Shown piece after piece: positions 1-9,546 of a stretch of 64,000 nt of DNA (positions are counted from its first letter, which is position 1; each line of letters begins with the position of its first letter). Source of the DNA: Myxococcus qinghaiensis. Its GTDB lineage: Bacteria; Myxococcota; Myxococcia; Myxococcales; Myxococcaceae. The DNA is taken from NCBI RefSeq assembly GCF_024198215.1, contig NZ_JAKCFA010000002.1, positions 496,001 to 560,000 on the forward strand. Direction: 5' to 3'. Below the pieces are notes generated by a model. The model saw only the letters and a list, made by a program, of their open reading frames with translations, searched no databases and was not told the DNA's origin. The position numbers and the translations under genes were made by a program.

Positions 1-117
1 GGGACACGTCGCGAGCACTCCGCCGTGATGATGCCGTGATGGACCCATGAAACCCGGGTGAGGAGTCCTCAGGCGCGCATGAGGGAACGTGCTCGCGATT
101 CCGCACGGAGCGCACCC

Positions 118-1839
118 ATGTCCCTGTCATGTCGCCTGAGAACACTCGCCCTGGTGGTCCTGTTCTTCCCAGTCCCACGCGCCGAGGCGGCCGAACCACC
201 CGAACTCAAGACCCTCGTGACTCGACTCCAGCAAGTCGCGGCGGACACGATGGTCACCGAAGAGGATGGGCTCGCGGTGAGAATCCAGGCCCATGGCCCG
301 GCCGCCATTCCGGCCCTGCTCTCACTTCTCTCGAACGAATCGAAGTCCGTCCGCCAGAGCGCCGGCTACGTCCTCGGAGATATCGAGGGGCTCTCTGAAG
401 AGCACCTGGAAGTGCTCCTGCGGGCCCAACTCCGTGATGGCGGGTTTCTCTCGCAGGCCATCGGCCGCATTGGCACGGCGCGCGCCATTGATTTCCTCAT
501 CGCGGGCCTCAGAAACGCTCCCGAGTCGAACTGGCACCTGACAAACGGACTGGTCGTCGCGGGGAGCAAGGCCGCTGTCGCCCTGGCAGAGACCGTCCGC
601 GCTCCGGCACCGCAGCCTCCATCGTTCATCGACCGCGCCTGCGAAGTCCTCCGGACGATGCAGGCCGGCTCGGCCGATGCGGTGGCGCCCCTGCTGGCCG
701 TCGCGACCGGGAGCACCACCCGGCACGAGAACAAGGGTCATGCCATCAGATTGTTGGGCTGCGTTGGCGTCCTTGCACGGCCTGCCATCCCCACCCTCGA
801 TGCGCTTCAGCAGAAAGATGGCACCTTGCGAGACGCTGTCGGCGCCGCCATCGCGGACCTCCAGCCACCGCCCGAGGTGGCTGAACTCATCTCACGGCTT
901 CGTGAGGAGCCTTCCTTCCGCACATTGCGAGAGCTCTCGGAGCGTCAAAAGCAGGGGCTGGATGCGGGCAGCGCCGTCTTCGAGCTGCTCTCCAGCAAGG
1001 ATTGGGAGCTGAGGGCCTTCGCGGCCCAGACGCTCGGCCACATCCAATACGCCCAGGCCATCCCCTCCCTGGTGGACATGCTCGAGGATGACGAGGATTG
1101 GCAACGGGTTCTCGCCTCGGTCGACGCGCTGGGTCGACTTCATGCAGTCAATGCGATGAGCCCCCTGAAGCGAGTCGCGCAGAGACATTGGTACCCTCCC
1201 GTCAGGCTTGCCGCGCGCAAGGCCCTGAGCCTCATCCGCGACAAGACATCTCCAGCGATTGGCTTCGGAACCCCTGTTGCGTTCGTCACCGACGGAGTCC
1301 TGTTCTTCGCACCGCGCAGCCCGACTCCTGCCCTTGTCGCGGGACCCGACGAGCTTTCCGCCTCCGAACTCGAACGGCTGGAGTACGACGCGGTCATCCG
1401 TGGCTTCGGACCGGATGGCGTGCACCTGACACCCATCAAGCAAAAGCCCGACTGCGGCCTCCGCGTTCCTCGTGGGCAACTCCTGGGGTCCGACCGGGGC
1501 GAATGGGAGGGCGAGCTCATGCACGTCCAAGATGACGCCACCACGACGAGGGTCCTCGATGTCAACACCCACCGCATCCACCGTCTCGGTGAGCACATCA
1601 TCGCGGTGACCGGGTTGGCTCACCTCATCCTCAATGAAGGAGTGCTCTTCCGGGTCATCCCTCAAGGCCAGTCGTTCGTGGCCAGGCCATGGAGAACCCT
1701 CCCCGGAGCTCCCCTGAAATCGGGCCTCCTGTCCAACGGACGCCTGTTCATCTCCTGCCTGGGCGGAGACGTCGTTGTCGACCCCCTGGGAGGCATCCAG
1801 ATGGCGACGCCCCAGAACGTCCAGAGCGAGGGGAAGTAG
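118..1839 (+). CDS. Secreted HEAT-repeat protein
   Basis: The reading frame is open from 58, but the ATG at 118 is preferred because it gives a clean signal peptide (MSLSCRLRTLALVVLFFPVP, then a small-residue AEAA cleavage region). The mature part is made of short helical HEAT/PBS-lyase-type repeats with recurring patterns such as IPALLSLL, RQSAGYVLGDI, AIDFLIAGL and AIPSLVDMLEDD. These alpha-solenoids usually bind protein partners. From about residue 370 on, the C-terminal third is no longer repeat-like and looks like a beta-rich domain. The gene converges on mutS with only 19 bp between the stop codons. No catalytic motif is visible, and the partner is unknown. The fold is well supported; the function is not. 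Confidence 0.8.
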   Translation: MSLSCRLRTLALVVLFFPVPRAEAAEPPELKTLVTRLQQVAADTMVTEEDGLAVRIQAHGPAAIPALLSLLSNESKSVRQSAGYVLGDIEGLSEEHLEVLLRAQLRDGGFLSQAIGRIGTARAIDFLIAGLRNAPESNWHLTNGLVVAGSKAAVALAETVRAPAPQPPSFIDRACEVLRTMQAGSADAVAPLLAVATGSTTRHENKGHAIRLLGCVGVLARPAIPTLDALQQKDGTLRDAVGAAIADLQPPPEVAELISRLREEPSFRTLRELSERQKQGLDAGSAVFELLSSKDWELRAFAAQTLGHIQYAQAIPSLVDMLEDDEDWQRVLASVDALGRLHAVNAMSPLKRVAQRHWYPPVRLAARKALSLIRDKTSPAIGFGTPVAFVTDGVLFFAPRSPTPALVAGPDELSASELERLEYDAVIRGFGPDGVHLTPIKQKPDCGLRVPRGQLLGSDRGEWEGELMHVQDDATTTRVLDVNTHRIHRLGEHIIAVTGLAHLILNEGVLFRVIPQGQSFVARPWRTLPGAPLKSGLLSNGRLFISCLGGDVVVDPLGGIQMATPQNVQSEGK

Positions 1840-1858
1840 CCCCTCGCGAACTTCGCGC

Positions 1859-4630
1859 CTACTCCAGCTCGCGCTGGAGCTTCGCCAGCAGGTTGAGCGC
1901 ATCCAGCGGCGTCAGTGTGTTGACCGACACCGCCTTGAGCGTCTCCAGCGCCTGCTGGTGCGCAGCCGGAAGCACAGGGGCGGCCGGGGCCACGGGGGCA
2001 GGCTCTCCGAACAGCCCGAGCTGCGCCGTGGACGCCGCGCGCTTGGGGTTCTGCCGCACCGCCACGCGGGGACGCCCCGCATCGTCCAGCTCCCCCGACT
2101 CCAGGTTCTGGAGCAGCTCCCGCGCCCGCCCCACCACCTCCGAGGGCAGCCCCGCGAGCTTCGCGACTTCGATGCCGTAGGAGCGGCTGGCCCCACCGGG
2201 AATCAGCTTGCGCAGGAAGATGACCTTGCCGCCCTGCTCCTTCACGGCGATGCACAGGTTCTTCACCCGGGTGCGCTCGCGCGCCAGGTCCACCAGCTCG
2301 TGGTAGTGCGTGGCGAACAGCGTGCGCGCGCTCACGTGGTCATGCAGGTGCTCCGCCACCGCCCACGCAATCGAGAGCCCGTCGAACGTGGACGTCCCGC
2401 GTCCAATCTCATCCAGGATGATGAGGCTCTTGCGCGTGGCGTGGTGGAGGATGTGGCTGGTCTCCGTCATCTCCACCATGAAGGTGGACTGGCCGCGCGC
2501 CAGGTTGTCCGCCGCGCCCACGCGCGTGAAGATGCGATCACACAGGCCGATGCGCGCCGCCTTCGCCGGGACGAACGAGCCCGCCTGCGCCATCAGCGCC
2601 GTGAGCGCCACCTGCCGCATCACCGTGCTCTTGCCGGCCATGTTCGGACCGGTGATGACGAGCAACTGCGCATCCTCCGGGTCCATCCGCACGTCGTTGG
2701 GAACGAAGGACTCCCCCGCCCCCAGCATCCGCTCCACCACCGGATGCCGCCCGGCGGTGATGCTCAGCACCTCCGACGCGTCGACTTCCGGCCGCATGTA
2801 GCCATACTCGGACGCGCAGCGCGCGAAGGACAGCAGCGCATCCGCCGCGGCCACCGCCTCCGCCGCCGAGCGGATGCGCGGCGCCGCCGAGGCGACCTTC
2901 GCCCGAAGCTCCTCGAACAACTGGAGCTCCAGCGCGCACCGCTTCTCCTCCGCGGTGAGCACCAGCTCCTCGTGCTCCTTCAGCTCCGGGGTGACGAAGC
3001 GCTCCGCCCCCACCGTGGTCTGCTTGCGGATGTAGTCCGCGGGCACCAGGTGCAGGTTCGACTTCGTCACCTCCAGGTAGTACCCGAAGACCTTGTTGTA
3101 GCGGATCTTGAGCGAGCCGATGCCGGTCCGCTCCTTCTCCCGCTGCTCGATCTTCAGCAGGATGTCCTTGCCGGACGTGGACAGCTCCACCAGCTTGTCC
3201 AGCTCCGCGTGGTAGCCCTGGCGGATGAGGCCGCCTTCCTTCAGCACCACGGGAGGCTCGTCCACCACCGCGCGCGCCAGCAGCTCCGCCAGCTCCGGCA
3301 GCGCCGTCAGCGGCCCCGCGAGCGACTGGAGCAGCGCCGTCTGGCACCGCGCCAGGGCCGCTCCCAGCCGGGGGAGCTGCGCCAGGGACAGGCCCAGCGC
3401 GCGCAAGTCCCGCGCGTTGCCCGCGCCCAGCGACAGCCGGCCCGTCAGCCGCTCCAGGTCCGCCACTTCCTTGAGGATGCCGGTCAGCTCCTCACGCCAC
3501 ACGCTGCGCGCGGACAGCTCCTCCACCGCGTCCAGCCGCGCGTGGATCTCCGGCAGCGAGCCCAGCGGGGACGCCAGCCAGCGCGCCAGCTTGCGCGCGC
3601 CCAGGCTCGTCACCGTCCTGTCCAACACGCCGAGCAGCGAGCCCTTGCGTCCCCCGTCGCGCTGCGAGCGCAGCACCTCCAGGTTGGCGCGCGAGGACTC
3701 GTCCATCAGCAGGCTGCCCGAGCGCTCCTGGCGGCTGAGCCGGTCCACGTGGGCCGCGGGCGTCTTCTGCGTGTCCTTCAGGTAGCGCAGCGCCGCGCCC
3801 GCCGCGCCCGTGGCCATGGGCGCGTCATCCAGCCCGAAGGCGGACAGCGACTGCACCGCGAAGTGCGTGCGCAGGAAACCCGCCGCGCGCACAGGCTCGA
3901 AGGCGGCGGCCTCGCTCTCCGCGATGGAGGGCACGCGAGGCAGCCGCGCGCACACCCGCGCGACTTCCGCCGAGTCACGCTGCCCCGCGGACACCAGCAG
4001 CTCCCGGGGCTCCACACGCGACAGCGACTCCGCCAGCTCCTCCGCGGAAGCGGCCTCCAGGGCGAGGAACTCTCCGGTGGACGCCTCCAGCAGCGCCCCG
4101 CCCCACCCGCGCTCGCTCCAGCACACGGCGGCCAGGAAGTTGCTGTCGCGAGGCTCCAGCACCTCCTCGTCCAGCACCATGCCGGGGGTGATGACGCGCG
4201 TCACCTCGCGGCGGACGATGCCGGGCCCGGTGCCGGCCTCCTCCACCTGCTCGCAGATGGCGACCTTGAGGCCCTCGCCGATGAGGCGCGCGATGTAGCG
4301 GCGCGACGAGTGGTAGGGGATGCCGCACATGGGCACCTTGTCGGCGCCCTTGGCCCTGGCGGTCAGGGTGATCTGGAGGATCTCCGAGGCCCGCACGGCG
4401 TCCTCGAAGAACATCTCGTAGAAGTCCCCGAGCCTGAAGAAGAGCACCGAGTCCGGGTGCAGCGCCTTCACCTCGAGGTACTGGCGCATCATCGGCGTCA
4501 GGGACGCGATCTCCCTCGCGCCCGAGCCGTCGCTCGCCTTCTCCCCTTCCGAGCCGACGTCGGGCGTCGGGTCCACGGGGAGCTCCACCACTGCTGCCTT
4601 GGCTGCCTTCATCTGCTGCGTCACGGCCAT
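1859..4630 (-). CDS. mutS: DNA mismatch repair protein MutS
   Basis: This is a mismatch-recognition ATPase of the methyl-independent repair pathway. The N-terminal mismatch-binding motif GDFYEMF contains the Phe-x-Glu that wedges into the mispair. The C-terminal ATPase has Walker A GPNMAGKST, Walker B IILDEIGRGTS and the FATHYHEL segment. At 923 residues it is longer than E. coli MutS (about 850), mostly because of a low-complexity N-terminal extension of about 45 residues before the conserved LTPMMRQYLEVKA start. A later in-frame start is therefore possible. It stands alone; mutL is not in the window. Identification is secure. Confidence 0.97.
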   Translation of the reverse strand: MAVTQQMKAAKAAVVELPVDPTPDVGSEGEKASDGSGAREIASLTPMMRQYLEVKALHPDSVLFFRLGDFYEMFFEDAVRASEILQITLTARAKGADKVPMCGIPYHSSRRYIARLIGEGLKVAICEQVEEAGTGPGIVRREVTRVITPGMVLDEEVLEPRDSNFLAAVCWSERGWGGALLEASTGEFLALEAASAEELAESLSRVEPRELLVSAGQRDSAEVARVCARLPRVPSIAESEAAAFEPVRAAGFLRTHFAVQSLSAFGLDDAPMATGAAGAALRYLKDTQKTPAAHVDRLSRQERSGSLLMDESSRANLEVLRSQRDGGRKGSLLGVLDRTVTSLGARKLARWLASPLGSLPEIHARLDAVEELSARSVWREELTGILKEVADLERLTGRLSLGAGNARDLRALGLSLAQLPRLGAALARCQTALLQSLAGPLTALPELAELLARAVVDEPPVVLKEGGLIRQGYHAELDKLVELSTSGKDILLKIEQREKERTGIGSLKIRYNKVFGYYLEVTKSNLHLVPADYIRKQTTVGAERFVTPELKEHEELVLTAEEKRCALELQLFEELRAKVASAAPRIRSAAEAVAAADALLSFARCASEYGYMRPEVDASEVLSITAGRHPVVERMLGAGESFVPNDVRMDPEDAQLLVITGPNMAGKSTVMRQVALTALMAQAGSFVPAKAARIGLCDRIFTRVGAADNLARGQSTFMVEMTETSHILHHATRKSLIILDEIGRGTSTFDGLSIAWAVAEHLHDHVSARTLFATHYHELVDLARERTRVKNLCIAVKEQGGKVIFLRKLIPGGASRSYGIEVAKLAGLPSEVVGRARELLQNLESGELDDAGRPRVAVRQNPKRAASTAQLGLFGEPAPVAPAAPVLPAAHQQALETLKAVSVNTLTPLDALNLLAKLQRELE

Positions 4631-4781
4631 CCCCGCCCTTCTCTCATGCCCCCGCCCCGTGGATCAACGAACGGCTGACCCTACCCGCCGAGTTCCCTAA
4701 CACGCACGGGTGACATTTCGGCGGACCCGGGTCCGAAAACGGGTGCGCCCACCGGAAGGCGCGGGCATCTTGGCCCCCGCC

Positions 4782-6137
4782 ATGGAGACTCCTTCGACTT
4801 CATCCTCTCCCCGGACCCGTTCACCCGCGCCCGTGCCCGCGCTCTTCCGGGTGGCCATCGCGCCGCTCCAGGCCTTCTTCCGCCTCCAGGCCAGCAGCGG
4901 CATCCTCCTGGCCCTGTGCGCCGTGGTCGCCATGGTGTGGGCCAACTCGCCGTGGGCCTCCTCCTACGTCGGCTTGTTCGGCGCCCGCCTGGAGCTGGGG
5001 GTGGCGGGCGCCCGGGCGTCCTTCACCTTCCAGGAGCTCATCAACGACGGCTTGATGACGCTGTTCTTCTTCCTGGTCGGCATGGAGGTGAAGCGGGAGC
5101 TGAGCGCCGGGGAGCTGCGCACGCTGTCTCGCGCGATGCTGCCGCTCATCGCCGCGCTGGGCGGCATGGTGGTGCCGGCGGCGCTCTATGTCGCCATCAA
5201 CGCGGGCACTCCGGCGATGGCGGGCTGGGCCATCCCCATGGCCACGGACATCGCGTTCGCCATCGGCTGCCTCACCCTGGTGAAGGCGCGCGTGGGCCAC
5301 GGGCTCATCGTCTTCCTCACCGCGCTCGCCATCTTCGACGACATCGGCGGCATCCTCGTCATCGCCCTGTTCTACGGCACGGGGCTGCATGTGGAGTGGC
5401 TGCTCGGAGCCGCCGCGGTCGTCGGCGTGCTGATGGTGCTCAACCGCTTCTACGTCCGCAACGGCATCGCCTGGCTGCTGGGCGGCGTGGCGCTCTGGTA
5501 CACGATGCACCATGGCGGCATCCACGCCACGCTGGCCGGCGTGGTGGTGGGCCTGTGCATCCCCTCGCGCCCCACCCGGCCGGGCCGGGACGTGCTGGAG
5601 GAGCTGGCCACGTACATCCGCGACTGCACCCAGAACGCCGAGGATGAGTCGATGCGGGGCGCGCAGCTGCTCTACATCGAGGATCGAATCGAGGAGCTGG
5701 AGCCGCCGCTCAACCGCTTCGAGCACCTGTGGCACGGCTGGGTGGGCTACGGCATCGTCCCGCTGTTCGCGCTGGCCAACTCGGGCATCTCCCTGGAGGG
5801 CATGGGGTGGAAGGACCTGCTGGCGCCCCTGCCCCTGGGCATCATCGCGGGCCTCTTCGTGGGCAAGCAGGTGGGCATCTTCCTGTTCACCCTGGCGGCG
5901 GTGAAGCTGCGCGTCTCCACCCTGCCTGGGGGCGCGGGGCTGGGGCAGCTCCACGGCGTCTCGGTGGTCGCGGGCATCGGCTTCACGGTGGCCCTGTTCG
6001 TCGCGGGGCTGGCGTTCGCCGGCCAGCCCGCCCTCCTGAACGAGGCCAAGCTGGGCATCCTCGTCGGCTCGCTGCTGTCGGCGGTGGTGGGCTATGTCCT
6101 GCTCCGCTTCGTGGCGAAGCCGGTGGCGCGGGCGTAA
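4782..6137 (+). CDS. nhaA: Na+/H+ antiporter NhaA
   Basis: This inner-membrane antiporter exchanges sodium for protons for pH and salt homeostasis. NhaA hallmarks include ASSGILLALCA in the first membrane helix, DGLMTLFFFLVGMEVKRE, the ion-binding Asp pair in ALAIFDDIGGI, and LHGVSVVAGIGFTVALFVAGL near the end. About eleven to twelve hydrophobic segments are visible. The frame is open from 4710, but the ATG at 4782 (METPSTSSS) is the better start because the residues before it are a basic tail unlike the family. A variable loop of about 50 residues in the second half (ELATYIRDCTQNAED) is an insertion seen in some longer family members. Confidence 0.95.
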   Translation: METPSTSSSPRTRSPAPVPALFRVAIAPLQAFFRLQASSGILLALCAVVAMVWANSPWASSYVGLFGARLELGVAGARASFTFQELINDGLMTLFFFLVGMEVKRELSAGELRTLSRAMLPLIAALGGMVVPAALYVAINAGTPAMAGWAIPMATDIAFAIGCLTLVKARVGHGLIVFLTALAIFDDIGGILVIALFYGTGLHVEWLLGAAAVVGVLMVLNRFYVRNGIAWLLGGVALWYTMHHGGIHATLAGVVVGLCIPSRPTRPGRDVLEELATYIRDCTQNAEDESMRGAQLLYIEDRIEELEPPLNRFEHLWHGWVGYGIVPLFALANSGISLEGMGWKDLLAPLPLGIIAGLFVGKQVGIFLFTLAAVKLRVSTLPGGAGLGQLHGVSVVAGIGFTVALFVAGLAFAGQPALLNEAKLGILVGSLLSAVVGYVLLRFVAKPVARA

Positions 6138-6172
6138 CGTCGTACCGTGGTGGCAAGGAGACAGACCCTCCC

Positions 6173-7864
6173 GTGATTCTCCAGGACCTCAACCGTGTGC
6201 GGCAGATCACCGTCATCGCGGCGCGACATGGCTTTGGCGAGGTGCTCGAGCGCGCGGGCCTGTGGCGCATCCTGGGGCGGCAGGAGAAGGTGGAGGTGTC
6301 GCCGGAGGCCCAGCGCGCCTCCACCGCGCGCCGCTTCCGGATGTTGCTGAACGACTTGGGGCCCACCTTCGTGAAGCTGGGCCAGGTGTTGTCCACGCGC
6401 GCGGACCTGCTGCCCGCCGAGTTCGTCGAGGAACTGGCGCTGCTCCAGGACAACGTGGACCCGATTCCGCTGGAGCAGGTGCTCTCCCAGATTCGCGAGT
6501 CGCTGGGCAAGGAAGCCAGCGAGCTGTTCAAGCACATCGACGAGGTGCCGCTGGCGGCGGCGTCGATTGCCCAGGTGCACCGGGCGGTGACGCTGGAGGG
6601 TGAGGAAGTCGTGGTGAAGGTGCAACGGCCGGGCATCGCCGCGAGCATCGACTCCGACCTCGGGGTGCTGCGCGGCCTGGCGCGCCTCTTGGAAGCCGTG
6701 GTGGAGGAGACGGGCATCTACACGCCCACGGGAATCGTGGACGAGTTCGACCGGGCCATCCACGAGGAGCTGGACTTCATCAACGAGGCGACGAACGTCC
6801 GCGCGTTCCTGGAGAACCACCGGGAGCGGACGTACCTCAAGATTCCGCGCGTCTATGCGGCGCTGTCCAGTCGCACGGTGCTGACGCTGGAGTTCATCAA
6901 GGGCGTGAAGATTGCTCCGGAGACGCTGGCCGAGGAGGACCGGAAGGCCATTGCCCAGAACATCCTGGAGGCGAGCTTCCGGCAGCTCTTCGACGACGGG
7001 CTGTTCCATGGCGACCCGCACCCGGGAAACCTCCTCCTGATGGAGGGCAACCGGCTGGCGCTGCTGGACTTCGGCGTGGTGGGGCGGCTGACGCGGCCCA
7101 TGCAGGAGACGCTGGTGATGTTGTGCCTGGCGGTGGCGCTGAAGGACAGCGACTCGGTGGCGCGCATCCTCTACCGCGTGGGCGTGCCGGACGCGCGGGC
7201 CAACCTGGTGGGGTTCCGCAACGACATCGAGAGCATCCTCGGCGCGCACCTGCCCACCACGCTGGGACAGGTGGACGCGCGCACGCTGCTGCGCGACTTG
7301 TTGGACCTGGCGGTGAAGTACCGCATCCGGATTCCCAAGGAGTACGCGCTGCTCAGCCGCGCCTCCATCTCCACCGAGGGCATGCTGCGCAGCCTCTACC
7401 CGGAGATGAACATCATCGAGGTGGCGCTGCCGTACGCGAAGGAGCTGCTGGCGGGGCGGTATGACCCGACGCAGCTGCAGGGCGGGCTGATGCGGACGCT
7501 CTTGCGGCTGCAGTCGATGGCGCAGGACCTGCCCACGCAGCTGTCGCAAATCCTGCTCGACATGGAGTCCGGCAAGTTCACGGTGACGGTGCGCGCGGAC
7601 CAGTTCGAGAAGCTGAACGAGAACCTGCGCAGCGCGGCGGTGATTGCCTTCATGGGGCTGTGCGCGTGTGGCTTCATCGTGGGGGCGTTCATCTCCTTCG
7701 CGCCCAAGCCGTGGATGTACGGGAACATCCCGGTGCTCGGCGCGGTGGGCATCGCCCTGGCGGCGGGCCTCTTCGGCGCGGCCATCACCTGGTACCTGTT
7801 CGGCGGACGCGGACTGGGCAAGGTGCGGCTGAGCCGGTTCTTGAAGAAGCAGCCGAAGAAATAG
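6173..7864 (+). CDS. UbiB/AarF-family ABC1 kinase-like protein
   Basis: This is a protein of 563 residues from a GTG start at 6173, preceded by an AAGGAG about 12 bases upstream. ABC1-family features are present: the KxGQ motif in TFVKLGQVLSTRADLLP, the Ala-rich loop PLAAASIAQVHRA, VVVKVQRPGI with the invariant Lys, GLFHGDPHPGNLL (catalytic loop) and LLDFGVVGRL (DFG-like metal site). Two membrane segments close the protein (around residues 485-510 and 520-545), as in UbiB. Members are atypical ATPases that support ubiquinone synthesis or lipid-linked isoprenoid handling at the membrane. It follows nhaA at 35 bp, so cotranscription is possible. Family assignment is firm; the substrate is unknown. 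Confidence 0.92.
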   Translation: MILQDLNRVRQITVIAARHGFGEVLERAGLWRILGRQEKVEVSPEAQRASTARRFRMLLNDLGPTFVKLGQVLSTRADLLPAEFVEELALLQDNVDPIPLEQVLSQIRESLGKEASELFKHIDEVPLAAASIAQVHRAVTLEGEEVVVKVQRPGIAASIDSDLGVLRGLARLLEAVVEETGIYTPTGIVDEFDRAIHEELDFINEATNVRAFLENHRERTYLKIPRVYAALSSRTVLTLEFIKGVKIAPETLAEEDRKAIAQNILEASFRQLFDDGLFHGDPHPGNLLLMEGNRLALLDFGVVGRLTRPMQETLVMLCLAVALKDSDSVARILYRVGVPDARANLVGFRNDIESILGAHLPTTLGQVDARTLLRDLLDLAVKYRIRIPKEYALLSRASISTEGMLRSLYPEMNIIEVALPYAKELLAGRYDPTQLQGGLMRTLLRLQSMAQDLPTQLSQILLDMESGKFTVTVRADQFEKLNENLRSAAVIAFMGLCACGFIVGAFISFAPKPWMYGNIPVLGAVGIALAAGLFGAAITWYLFGGRGLGKVRLSRFLKKQPKK

Positions 7865-7901
7865 CCCTGGGTGCGGGGGAGCGAGTCCCTACTTTCCTGG
7901 G

Positions 7902-8294
7902 ATGGACCTGCCCTGCCGGCCTCCTCCATTCTCCGCCACCATCGAGGAGGCGTGCACGAAGGCAGGATTTTCCGTGGGCGGTGCGGTGGCCGCGGTGCTG
8001 TTGATGCTCACAGGCTGTGGTGGTGCCGAAGCGGAGGGCGTGGTCGAGGAGAGCGCAGTCACCACATACGAAGCGGAGCTCTCCGAGCCGTGCTCCGGGG
8101 GTTGGGTGCGCTACTACTTCATGACCATCTACGAGCAGGATTCCCGGTATGCGATAGGCGCCGAGTACTGCAACTGCGGCATGACGTCCTTGCACGGTTG
8201 GAGACCGCCCTACTACCGGACGGAGATGATGCCGCGGTGCCTGCCCCCCACGGAGCTGCGGGGTGAGCAGCCAGACAACCTCTCCAGCCCCTGA
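7902..8294 (+). CDS. Small lipoprotein of unknown function
   Basis: It encodes 130 residues. The N-terminal stretch GGAVAAVLLMLTGC ends in a lipobox (LTGC, Cys at about residue 39), so the product is probably an outer-membrane lipoprotein. The 25 residues before the hydrophobic core are long for a signal peptide, so a GTG start nearer 7972 may be the real one. The mature part is short and contains four Cys residues (EPCSGG, EYCNCGM, PRCLPP) that could form two disulfides. I do not recognise a family. It lies 37 bp after the ABC1 gene. Confidence 0.6.
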   Translation: MDLPCRPPPFSATIEEACTKAGFSVGGAVAAVLLMLTGCGGAEAEGVVEESAVTTYEAELSEPCSGGWVRYYFMTIYEQDSRYAIGAEYCNCGMTSLHGWRPPYYRTEMMPRCLPPTELRGEQPDNLSSP

Positions 8295-8500
8295 CGATGC
8301 CGACGACCTCATCGGGTTCAACGACACGGGCACGGGCGTCTCGCTGTCGGAACGTTGAAGGCCTCCGGCTGGCGGGCTCCGGGGCCCCGCGCCGTGTCAG
8401 CCGGCCGAGGCCCACGGCGGGTCAGGGCATCTCGCCAGCGCCGCGGCGGTTGCCCTTCAAGGCCAGCGAAGAGGTTCGGGTCGAGTTTGGCGCGAGATGC

Positions 8501-9130
8501 TCACGAAACGACCACGTTGAGCACGCGCACCACCTGCTGCCAGTCTCCGTGCACGCGCCGCTCGCCCGTGAGCTTCACGCGCACGTTGCCGCCACCGTCG
8601 CCAGTCACTTCGAGCATCAATCGGCCGTGTCGGTCGACAGTCGTCCTCACGTTGGCGATGCCCGGGTTGTCCACCTCGATGTTGACCGCGCGCCACTGGT
8701 CGTCCTCGTGGGAAGTCCTGGAGAATGCTGACCCGAGGAAGACGCTGAGCTGCGCCCGGCGCACCTGCCCGCGATCAAGCGAATAGGTCCGTGGAATCTC
8801 GCGGACGTCGGGACTCGGCGGCAGCACACGAACCGCCGCCGAGTGCTCGAAGGGCAGCCCTTCCTCGCGCAGCTCGCTTCCCACCACGATTCGCCGGTAT
8901 GTCCCGCTGAAAGTCACCCGCGCCTCTCCGCGGTGCCGGCCGTCGATGCACAGCCTGTTCAGGTTGGTGTCGAACCGGGCCTGGGCGACCTCGGGAGGCT
9001 CGACGCTCACCGTCGAGCTCTTGACCGCGCGGCGGACCTGGATGCAGGTCGTCTGCCCGACTTCAATCGTTCTTCGCTCCTGCGCGGCCACCGAGCCAGC
9101 CACCAAGACGAGAAGGAGTGCGAACCTCAT
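8501..9130 (-). CDS. Secreted protein resembling the secretin N-terminal (CpaC/RcpA) domain
   Basis: This is a 209-residue protein with a clear signal peptide (MRFALLLVLVAGSVAAQ). The following segment, TIEVGQTTCIQVRR, then VSVEPPEVAQARFD, then HRGEARVTFSG, matches the pattern of the short beta domain at the N-terminus of type II/III-like and Flp-pilus secretins (VxxGxxxxL, VxxPxVAxV, GxTxVxV). No secretin channel domain follows; instead there is a second beta-rich region ending at VVVS. It overlaps the upstream gene by 4 bp (start 9130, upstream stop 9127), indicating translational coupling. The domain assignment is an inference from pattern; the role is unknown. Confidence 0.65.
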   Translation of the reverse strand: MRFALLLVLVAGSVAAQERRTIEVGQTTCIQVRRAVKSSTVSVEPPEVAQARFDTNLNRLCIDGRHRGEARVTFSGTYRRIVVGSELREEGLPFEHSAAVRVLPPSPDVREIPRTYSLDRGQVRRAQLSVFLGSAFSRTSHEDDQWRAVNIEVDNPGIANVRTTVDRHGRLMLEVTGDGGGNVRVKLTGERRVHGDWQQVVRVLNVVVS

Positions 9131-9546
9131 CGCGAACCCTCCTCTGCATCCTCCGCCGTCTCGCCGAACCGGTCATTCCAGCCGATGCGCGGCCAGCCAC
9201 ACTTCCCGGCACCACTGCTGTTGCACTTCTGGACCGCCGCCACGTACGCGTCCTCGATGCTCGACACGCCACACGACGCCCCAAGTGCCCGCGTGTGCCC
9301 GCCCGCCTTCCGGCTGAACGAGATGGAGCCGAAGCCGGGACCGTCGCATGAGACGTGGACCTGGCAGGCACGCCGCGTGCGCCGCTGGCACGACTTCAGC
9401 GCGGCACGCTCCGCTGCTTCCTGTGTCGGCTGGTTGTAGCTGTAGCCGTACGTCATGTCGTCGGCCGTGGCGACCGCGCTCGCGGCCAGCGCTGGGTTCG
9501 TTGCCACCATCAGTGTCGCAATCACCAGACTTCGTCGGGCGTTCAT
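9127..9546 (-). CDS. Secreted DUF4189-like protein
   Basis: This is a 139-residue protein with a signal peptide (MNARRSLVIATLMVATNPALA). The mature domain has YGYSYNQPTQEAAERAALKS followed by paired Cys residues and a second AYVAAVQKC segment. This is the Gly-Tyr-Ser-Tyr/Ala-Glu-Arg-Ala-Ala pattern of small secreted DUF4189-type domains. Function in that family is poorly known. It is the first gene of a two-gene unit with the secretin-N-like gene, sharing a 4-bp stop/start overlap, so the two products probably work together. Confidence 0.65.
   Translation of the reverse strand: MNARRSLVIATLMVATNPALAASAVATADDMTYGYSYNQPTQEAAERAALKSCQRRTRRACQVHVSCDGPGFGSISFSRKAGGHTRALGASCGVSSIEDAYVAAVQKCNSSGAGKCGWPRIGWNDRFGETAEDAEEGSR

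Noticed and set aside
1775-4678. A 967-codon plus-strand open frame opposite mutS
   Set aside because: MutS on the other strand has every family motif; the opposite translation is repetitive Arg/Gln/Leu with no domain.
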